This document shows, in pieces, positions 56,057 through 64,000 of a DNA stretch of 64,000 nt. The translations under genes were made by a program, and so were the position numbers. Each line of letters starts with the position of its first letter. Position 1 is the first letter of the stretch. This DNA comes from Parelaphostrongylus tenuis (Eukaryota > Nematoda > Chromadorea > Rhabditida > Metastrongylidae), in NCBI GenBank assembly GCA_019055375.1, contig JAHQIW010004372.1, forward strand, positions 62,001 to 126,000. The letters are read 5' to 3'. The notes below the pieces were generated by a model that saw nothing but the letters and a program-made list of their open reading frames with translations, was not told where the DNA came from and did not search any database.

Positions 56057-56838
56057 TTTCCGAGTACAAAAGTCGTTATCTTCAAAGTATTATGAAAATC
56101 ATATAAAAATTTAGTGTATAAAAAACATGAAGATAGATAGCATTCTGACGCACTTTTATTCAGAAAGAAAGAATTTTCATATCTTATAAATATATTATAT
56201 ATATATATATATATTATATGCAAATGCTACCCTCAAAGAAAAGTGTCGGTGATCACATAATTATGGGTTAGAGAAGTATTCTGTGTAAGAAGGGACATTT
56301 GTATTCTATGAGAACTACTCAGAAGTGCAACTTCCCGCTTTCTCATGTTTGAACATACCGAGTTTCATTCAAAATTTGACTCCGCACGTCTGTTCTTTCT
56401 GGACAACCGAAGCCTAACAGCTTAACAATGTGCTGAATTTGCCAAAATGGTGAATGTATACCAATGCCATTACAACAGTGTTAAAAAGGGAAGGCGAGAA
56501 CTCGAATGGGCAGTGTGAACACACGCTTTCGCGGAAAGATATATGTGCAATTTGATTCCAGTGAAAGAAACATCATTGTCCAAGTTTCACCTGTATCTCA
56601 GCCTTCTTGTATCTCTGATCCCGTACCCTGTTCTAAAAATGAATCACGCAATGAAAAGAAACTAAACTTGTCAAAGTACGAGGATTTGATTAAAATCTAC
56701 AAATGAAAGGAAAGCACACTGAATTTACAAAGCAAAGAACAAGACTTTTCACAGTTCGTGGCAGCAAGCCACACTGTCACATGAATGCGGCAAAAACGAT
56801 AATTGTAAAGAATAATATCTTTTAATTGGAATTGCAGG
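56057..56838. other. Palindrome spacer (782 bp)
   Basis: Single-copy sequence between the arms. Contains an AT repeat at 56190-56220 and a 66-codon plus-strand frame at 56506-56706 (GKIYVQFDSSERNIIVQVSP) of good composition but unknown identity. Confidence 0.7.
56190..56220. repeat. AT simple repeat at the palindrome centre
   Basis: (AT)n of about 30 bp within the spacer; could extrude or break. Confidence 0.85.
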
Positions 56839-56929
56839 ACGCCATTTGCAGGAATTTTACTTCGAAGATTTACCAAACAAAGTCATATGAATTCCTCCAT
56901 TTTAGCATTGTTCAATTGCGCATTTCCTT

Positions 56930-57350
56930 GTGAACATTTTGGCATACATTATGCTTATATTTGATTGAGAAGGAGCTGTCGTGAACACAAATTTGCTTGC
57001 TACTCATGCGCGAATGGCGCGTAGGGGAATGCTAGTGAAGCGGAGCACAGGACTAATGGAGATCGAAGCGGTCTTCATCTTGGAACAAGTGCAGGCAAGT
57101 TGCATACCAAAATTTTCGCAAGAAAATCCGATGTTGAACGATACCAATGTCAAATAGCTCCATTGCAAAAATCATCTCGAAAAAACAGACGACACAAACT
57201 TTGCAATTTCCCTTCACGATGACGGTGGACTTCGTGTTTCAAAATCGCTCGAAAACGTCAAAAAGAGCTAAACTGGGTGGTTTGAGGACATTTCACGTTA
57301 CCCGTATTACTCTCTCGATATTGCACCAGCAGATTATTACTTAAATATAC
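56930..57350 (+). mobile_element. Mariner-like fragment (right arm; mirrored at about 55545-55965)
   Basis: Shifted frames give SKSLENVKKS, then GWFEDISRYPYYSLDIAPAD, recalling the GWEVLPHPPYSPDLAPSD block of mariner transposases. Confidence 0.5.
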
Positions 57351-57532
57351 CAAATTCAAAGTATTAATTAACAAATACAAAAAGTGTTCAAAGTCTATTT
57401 GAAACAATCATGAAAAGCATTTTGCGTGTAAAAAATTTTAATAGATAGCGTTTCTAACGCAATTTCTAACAAAAATAAGAACTTGCATATCTTTATTTTC
57501 ACCATTACTACAGCGATAAAAAGTCCACAAGC

Positions 57533-57840
57533 TCGGAGCACAAGCGGCGTAATGGTTAGAGATGCTCTGCGTCACACTTAAGGCCGATATTCGATAAAGC
57601 TCTCAAAGTTCATCAAACCATCTATCTCTTCGGAGTTAATCAATTAGTTTCAGACTTGTCTACAAGGATATACAGCACCAACTTGATACAGCGGTAGGCC
57701 ATCTTTAATTACTGCAATAGCCATCCAATCACCTTAAACGAAGCTAAAACTTGAAGGGGAATGCACTGCGCATAGTCTGGGGATTGGTCAACGCTAAGAG
57801 CTTTACTCTTTTCACCCTTTTAGCAGGCTCAGAGATGGCG
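57533..57840 (+). repeat. Diverged tRNA-derived SINE (right arm; mirrored at about 55060-55365)
   Basis: An A-box-like GGCGTAATGGTTAGAG and a weakened B box (GATATTCGATA) start a body shared with the SINEs in genes A and B. Confidence 0.6.
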
Positions 57841-57929
57841 AATTTAACAAAAAAAAAAAAAACTACATGAGCTTATTGTGAAGCTTTGTCCATAATAGGC
57901 ATAAATAGCAATTGTACATTAATTTTGCT

Positions 57930-58187
57930 CTCGAAACACCACCTGCACACCTGCGATTGTTGGCTCTATGTTCTCAAACATGACGAATTGACATTAAAAA
58001 CGATACAATGGTTTCCGCAAATTATTCGCGTTGTTTTGACAGCCGTTATTCTTTAGAGCAACACATTAATATAAGCGGAATAAGTAAACACTTGTCATAT
58101 AGCGCTTCTACTGTATCTTCAATTCAATTGTAGGCACCTTTATGATGCTTTCTTTACATTGCACTATATCTGTTTACAGATAAAAGA
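57930..58187 (+). promoter_or_regulatory. Conserved upstream module of the solo exon 1 (right arm; mirrored at about 54712-54969)
   Basis: CACCTG at 57940 and 57948, CGATTG after them, and TATAAGCG at 58070, 130 bp downstream of the first E-box. This matches gene A most closely. Confidence 0.55.
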
Positions 58188-58269
58188 ATGAAAACAATTT
58201 CCTTAATGGTTATATCCATTAGTGTGGTTCAAGCTCAGTTTCAAATTTGTGCCAACGAAGGACTTGGCC
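58188..58269 (+). pseudogene. Solo exon 1 of a gene A/B paralogue (right palindrome arm)
   Basis: ATG after TTTACAG/ATAAAAGA, a hydrophobic leader (MKTISLMVISISVV), QAQFQICANEGLG and donor GGCC/GTGAGT: the same 82-nt exon as gene A. About 110 bp of homologous intron follows, then unrelated repeat sequence. No exon 2 with the CC module was found in the arm, so it is a detached 5' piece rather than a full gene. Confidence 0.7.
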
Positions 58270-58524
58270 GTGAGTTGCTGGCAAAATAATTGTTGCTTAA
58301 CTTGGACGAAAATGATGGAGCTGCGATAACCATCAAAATTAAGTGCTTTTAACACGTTCAGGATAGCGTGTACACTGTTCTGGTACACGACTGTTCACAG
58401 ATCATTCTCATCCAAAAAAAAATTTCCCCAAACTTCTAACAGTTATTTGAAAGCTCAAATAGCGGGGACTTCAGTATTCCTCATGTTACCAAAAAATCCT
58501 CCGCGTTGCATTATAACAACACAC

Positions 58525-58645
58525 AAATTATGCCTGATAGTTGCTTTTGAGCCAACATGTCATGTGGTCATTTATGGGCAACTCATAGAGCCAAATACAC
58601 GTGCTAGAATTATAAATAGCAGAATTATGTTTTATAGTCAGTTTG
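58525..58645. repeat. MITE piece (right arm; mirrored at about 54254-54374)
   Basis: TATGCCTGATAGTTGCTTTTGAGCCAACATG and CAAATACACGTGCTAG match the left half of the family. The 158-codon frame over it is not a gene. Confidence 0.5.
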
Positions 58646-58967
58646 TTTTCTTTGCTCGGCTGAGGTCTGTGGACGGCTTTCAGCCAGACTTTTGGCAGTC
58701 AATCGATAGCTCATATCTCAACGGTTTCAAAACTGAAACTGTTTTGAAAAAGACCTTTGTAGAACGATATAAGAGCGGAAAGAAAATTACGTCTCACACC
58801 CAAGGAATTTGCCTTTCGATCGAAATGAGCAAAGGATTTTTTAGTCCTTATTACCATAGTTCTTGCATTAGTGGTAGTTTATCGCTACAAAAAAATAGAA
58901 CATCACGAGGAAGACTTTACTAGGATGTTTTAAATAAAAAGAAAGACCACATGTCAAAAAAATCCAG

Positions 58968-59394
58968 TATCACCTGTATCACCTGTCGTCTCGTTAATCA
59001 TCGAGCCACTGGAACGGGTACCAACAACATTCCCATTTTGCCCAATCGCGTGCAAGAGTAACCCAGTGGATCCTCCTCGCTTTAGAAATTCGCTGAGCAT
59101 CATATCTTTCTTCTCGTCTTTTCGTGAAAAAATCGCACCATCGGGTCGGTGGTCTTCCTGTAGAGCGCTTGATATCTCGAGGAATCCAATCGGTAACGGT
59201 TCTCCGCCATCGGTTGTCGTTGAAGCGCATCACGTGTCCAGCCCACTCTATTTTCGACATCATGGCCTGTAGAACGGCGTCTTTGATCTTCGATCGTTCA
59301 CGTAAGGCGGAACTTCAGATCCTTTTCTCTCATTTGCGAGATACGGGATACTCCCAGCATCGACCTTTCGACTGCGCGTTCAATAACTCCAAAT
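58968..59394 (-). mobile_element. RTE 3' fragment (right arm; mirrored at 53505-53931, plus strand)
   Basis: Encodes SKIEWAGHVMRFNDNRWRRT and the C-terminal WYPFQWLDD, ending in the ACAGGTGAT tail. Intact from MMSK to stop. 5'-truncated. Confidence 0.8.
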
Positions 59395-59640
59395 AATAAT
59401 CAAAACAGTATAATGTGATAACATATTAGTTTTAGCATTCACAAACAATGTACTGTAAAACACTGCGCAACGAGTGATCGTTTCACTTTGAGACAGTGTA
59501 AGAAAATGTTTTTCAGCAAATTCTTGATATGAGGGGACGTGACATAGCAGACCTCATGAATGGCTCAAAATATGTTACCAGATTACATTGTGTTGAGCCA
59601 AGTCTCAAGAGCAGTCGAAAAGAAAGGTGTTAAATTAACA
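59395..59640. repeat. MITE (right arm; mirrored at about 53259-53504)
   Basis: Left- and right-end motifs (GAGCCAAGTCTCAAGAGCAG, ATGGCTCAAAATATGTTACC) around the RTE 3' fragment junction, suggesting that the RTE inserted into or beside a MITE. Confidence 0.55.
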
Positions 59641-59699
59641 GTTTATGTGCTATGTACTTATAGGACATTTCTCCTTTCCACGGACTTCCTTCTTTGAGG

Positions 59700-62600
59700 A
59701 ATTTTGCCCGGTTGATAGCGGGGGCACGTGGCGCGTTTCCAGGTGGTGGATAGGGGAGTAAACGCGAACCAAAAGCAACCGTGCGCTTCCCAGAGACGCA
59801 GGTGGATTCAGGAAGCTGGGGAGTAAACGGGAGGCGGTTAGGAGTCGCCTCCAACACATAAGCTTCTCCTGTTCCTCCGAGAGAGATTGGAAACTACTCA
59901 TGAGTACTCAGCCCCCACGTTTAGAGCCTGGCAAGCTATACATTGGGCATCAAAATACCAAAAACAGTAATAAATATGGGCTTCATTCCCTTGACTCCGA
60001 AAGAGCCCCTGGTACGGCAGGGCCAGGTAGGACGAGTACGGAGAGGCTGCTAAAATCTCAGGGTCAAACTAGGCTGCCAAGATCGAAACGGATTAAAATA
60101 ATGATCTGCATCGACAATACAAGAACCCTTGCTCACCAATTCGCTGTAGAAGATCTATTGAATCTAGCAAGAAGAATAAGGTACGACGTCATTGGCCTGG
60201 CTGAGACGAGAAGGCGCCATCCTTCTTACGCTGTTTATGACACCGGAGAAGAACTGTTCCTTGGTACATGCGATCGCAGAGGTGTCGGCGGTGTTGGTGT
60301 CCTCGTCAAATCGAATTTGGCCGTGAACATTGATTCGTTCGAACAACTAACAGCCCGTATCGGACGATTACGGCTGAAACCATGTGGTTCTATGCCGGCT
60401 TTGACCATCTTCGTTGTTTACGCACCAACATCAAGCTATGACAAAGACTATGTCAAAGCCTTCTATATGGACCTCGAAAACTTCTCCGGAAAAGATCATA
60501 CATTCTTTGAGGTCATTGCCGGACATTTGCTGCAAAAATTAGAACTAGAAGAACGTCTGAAGAATGTCACATTAGGACCACGAACTGGAATGGAATGAAC
60601 AGGGTGAGAGACTATCTGAGTTTATCATGATGACTTAAACCATCCATGGTAACTCACAATTCCAAAGCCCCACTCTAAGCGATGGATGTGGGAGTCTCCC
60701 AATGGAGAGTAGCATAACGAAAAAGTAATTGGACCACATCATAGTAATTCGAAGGTATTCCCTAACCGATGTCGCTGTTATTCGTAAGTTCTACGCGGAA
60801 TCAGATTATAGCCACCTTCGCGCAACGTTACGTTTTTTGCGGAAATCAGAGAAAGCCGCTAAATTCAATAGCGAATTTCCAAGACTACCATAAACTGAAA
60901 TGTATTCAAATCATTAGTCGGGTCTTGGGAAGATACCGTTGTCGACAACATCGACGAGGCTTCCCGTCAGCGCTATGGAAGCCGAGAGTCCTGAAATTAG
61001 GAAGAAACGCTTGTCCCCGAAGACACTCATGCTGATACGCGAACGTGGAATCGCACGAGCTACAGGTAGCCGAAGCGTTGCGTCCGATCTTGCGAAACGC
61101 TGCAGAGAAACGCTAAAAGAAGACTCAAGAAAGGCGAGCAGCAGTTATGGCAGAAGCTGCAGAAGCTGGAAAGAGCATTCGCAAAGCTCACTGAAGCTTC
61201 GCCAATTATAAGACCAAGATGATTGCACTCCGATGCCCTGATGAGACATTTACAGCTTTCGGAAGGGCTATGGAGAAAATCATTTATCAGTACTACTCGG
61301 AATTCTTCGCTAGCCATGTCCTTTTACCCTCATATAATTTGAAAGGAAGTAAATCTATCGTTTCACTGGTCTTCCCTTCCAAAAGCTGACATGCTATATT
61401 GTCGGTGAAGAACATAACAACACCCGGTCTAGACAGGATTGGACCAGATCACCTGAAGAATCTGCCGCCAGTTTTCATAAACATCCTGGCTTGGCTCTTC
61501 ACCCGCTGCCTGTCAAAATGCAAGGCTCTCATTAAATGTAAAACCAGTATGACCGTGCTATTGTTCAAAAAGGAAGCAGACCTTCACGATATGGGCAATT
61601 ACCGCCCAATCTACTTGCTCTCTGCTGTCTATAAACTTTTCACTCAACTCATCCTAATCGGTATTGACAGAACACTAGAAGACGGCAGCCTTGCTAAAAA
61701 GCAGGATTTTGTAAAGGATTCAGGACCACAGATCACATCCACACGATCACAAGACTCACTGATGTTTCACGAGAGTGCAAACAACCGCCATGTCTCACTT
61801 TCATCGATCTGAAGAAAGCCTTAAATTCAGTGAAAACAGGAGCAGTTGCAGAGGTTCTGGATAACCAAGGCGCTCCTACTCGGTATATATTGATCCTTCG
61901 TGAGCGTTATAAAGATTTTACGAACAAAATTTCTCCATTCTACAACATTTTCACCATCGACGTAAGGAGAGGAGCTTGACAAGGCGGTACAATTTCGCCA
62001 AAACTATTCACTGTCATGCTCCAAAGCGTCATGCGAACATTTAAAATGGGATGCTTTGGGAGTGGAAATTGACTGTCGATTTTGCTGATGATACCGTCCT
62101 CATAACACCAAGCATCAGCCAAGCGGAACGAATGTTGACCGATTTTGATAACGCCTGTGGAAAGGTTGGTCTTCAACTAAATCTAACGAAAACAATGTTC
62201 ATAAGGAACGGATGGGTTTCGAATGTCCCATTCACGCTCAACGGAACGACAATCTCCGATTGCTCCAGTTACGTCTATCAAGGTCGTGAAATAAGCATGA
62301 TGAGCGGCCTAGCTCCAGAGTTGAGTAGGAGGAAACGAGCAGCTTGGAGAACGTCTAAGAGCATAAAAGATATAGTGGAGAGGACAAAGACCATCCGACT
62401 CCGTGCCCACCTTTTCGACTCGACGATTATCCCTGCCCTAACGTATGCACTAGAAACCTGGTAGGTACGTAAGCGGGATGAAAGATCACTTGACGTTACT
62501 GAACGCGCAGTCGAAAGGTCGATGCTAGGAGTATCCCGCATCTCGCAAATGAGAGAAAGGACCCGAAGTTCCGAACTACGTCAGTGATCAAAGATCAGAG

Positions 62601-62900
62601 ACGTTGTTCTGCACTCCAGAATATTGAAAATGAGGTGGACCGGGCACGTGATGAGCTTCAACGACAACCAATGGGCTAGAGCCGTTACGGACTGCTTCAG
62701 ACGCTCTACAGGAAAACCACGGACTCGTTGGCCCGATTTCTTGACGAAAGTTATAGAAGAAAGATATGATGCTCAGCGAATCTCTGAAGCGAGAGAACCC
62801 ACTGGGCTACTCTTGTAGGTGTTAGGTAAAAATGAAGTGTTGCTGGTACCCGCTCGAGTCACTCAACGATCAGCGGGACGATAGGCAGGGAGGATAGGTA
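59700..62900 (+). mobile_element. Near-complete RTE-type retrotransposon (endonuclease plus reverse transcriptase)
   Basis: A 5' leader precedes ATG at 59900, which opens a 232-codon frame: a basic N-terminal part, then an APE-type endonuclease (YDVIGLAETRRR, GVGGVGVLVKSN, TIFVVYAPTS). It breaks at 60596. Later frames give a linker, the RT start (NITTPGLDRIGPDHLKNLPP, DMGNYRPIYLLSAVYKLFT), a FADD box near 62080, and the C-terminal GREISMMSGLAPELSRRKRA and TGHVMSFNDNQWARA. Frames shift near 61812, 62050, 62460 and 62590. Inner part lies in the palindrome arm; the last 1 kb is outside. Confidence 0.85.
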
Positions 62901-62929
62901 GATTCTCCTTTTGATTCATTGATTCATGT

Positions 62930-63990
62930 TTGCATTGATAACGTATATTGAGAGTACTTCCAAGGTCTTATGTGGTGAGGCTTCATGCTTCTGTACGATT
63001 ATGATGACTTTTACTTTAATCGTCGCCACTATGTATCTCTGTCCTATAAAAATGAGCTATTTCGTTTAGCTTCAAGCTTGTGCACTACTTGTTTTTCTAA
63101 GCGAATACGAAATAGCATACCCGTTCCGTCGATGTATTTTTCTCCTCACGCTTCGTATGAGATTGGGCAGACGGGCCCGTATATATCACCGTAATAGGCG
63201 CTCATTTAAGAGGTTCCTAACTAGCTGCCTGTTTAATGCTTGGTGGTATTTCAATCAATGCCACCAATTTCTCTGAGCCACAGCGTGTAACATCCTTGCT
63301 TGTTTTGTTTGAAAAAATGGTAGGGAAAGCGGAACTTTGCCCTTTCTGCAAATCTTGTTTCGAGTCACGTTAAAACTTCTAAACCTGTCGCGAGGGACTA
63401 TAATTCTGTAAGCATTGAAAATAGCTGTTTGTTAAAACAGTTCTAGAGGTCCTACTTTTTGCTTTCTTCTATATATGTAATGGCGTTTGTTCCAAACATG
63501 GTCTCAAAAACGTTTTATTCTGTGGAGGTTAAGAAGCGAGGTAATAAACCAGAATATTTTTGGATTTTTCCTGGTATTAGGGCACAATTTTTGTGGAAGT
63601 CTTTTTGCTGAACAACGACGATCCAGTAGCCTTTCAAAATCATTCAAGAGCTTAAGTTAAGTCTTAATAATTTCGAAACCACACAGACTTTCTTACAGCT
63701 TTGTGGCAGAGGGAAATAAAATTGCGTTTTGCATGCGGCGCGCATTATCCCGTGTATTCTGTTATTCATTCAAAGTTTCTTGCATATTTCGTTACGATTC
63801 TGGGTTTTTCGTAATGTATTTGAAGAAAAACCTTTGTTCTACCGTTCTGTAGGCTTACATTTTCTATGTTCTTTCATATCACCAAATAAACGCGATACTG
63901 AGCCCAAGCGTAAACCTAAACAACCTAACCTATGCATGAAATTATATGCGTGTGTATAAATAATCTTAGAGTATCAGGATTATGCGTTTT
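62930..63990 (-). mobile_element. Penelope-like element fragment
   Basis: Collinear with 48100-49190 for about 1 kb. Minus-strand frames give RNKICRKGKVPLSLPFFQTK and, further on, IEIPPSIKQA, as in the RT C-terminal region of this element. More decayed in the GIY-YIG part. Runs to the window end. Confidence 0.55.
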
Positions 63991-64000
63991 ATCTAAAGTC

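Larger units (their letters stand above)
56839..61900. repeat. Right arm of large palindrome
   Basis: Mirror of 50993-56056. Arm contents from the centre outward: mariner-like fragment, SINE, solo exon 1 with its upstream module, MITE piece, RTE 3' fragment, MITE, RTE 5' part. Confidence 0.92.

Noticed and set aside
1..64000. CRISPR arrays, bacterial operons, rRNA genes
   Set aside because: None seen; short repeats here are transposon ends, and gene structure is that of a eukaryote with introns.

Overview
This window is nuclear DNA from a nematode, most likely a strongylid parasite of the hookworm type; that placement is an inference. It is AT-rich, its genes are split into small exons with GT/AG junctions (acceptors usually TTTCAG-like), and it carries secreted ShKT-domain proteins together with RTE, Penelope-like, mariner and Merlin elements and a hairpin MITE family. 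No bacterial-style operon, CRISPR array or rRNA was seen. Most open frames here are transposon debris or chance, so genes were read from splice signals, reading phase and protein motifs.

Region 1 (1-5.6 kb): Penelope-like GIY-YIG fragments, a long hairpin MITE and a mariner-derived fold-back element. Region 2 (5.6-23.4 kb): one plus-strand gene of about ten exons encoding an ASCC1-like protein, with a KH domain followed by an AKAP7/ASCC1-type 2H phosphoesterase fold. The exon phases agree throughout, except for a 1-nt frame break in the KH exon and an unresolved first junction. Its introns hold most of the local transposons: hairpin MITEs, nested RTEs, a Merlin element and a degenerate RTE. 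Region 3 (23.4-32.5 kb): no recognised gene; mariner relics and MITEs.

Region 4 (32.5-47.8 kb): a family of secreted cysteine-rich genes. Gene A (six exons) encodes a signal peptide, a Cys-rich CC module, a Thr-rich linker and three ShKT domains. Gene B (three exons) has the same front end but stops after the Thr-rich exon, and a decayed ShKT exon lies downstream. A third paralogue survives only as promoter plus exon 1, present twice in the palindrome. All three share an upstream module with CACCTG E-boxes about 130 bp before a TATAAG element.

Region 5 (48-64 kb): Penelope-like fragments flank a large, nearly identical inverted repeat (arms about 5.06 kb at 50,993-56,056 and 56,839-61,900, spacer 782 bp). 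Each arm carries part of an RTE element, an RTE 3' fragment, MITEs, a tRNA-derived SINE, the solo exon 1 and a mariner-like fragment. The right RTE runs past the palindrome to its 3' end near 62,900. All identifications come from reading the sequence; no database search was run.
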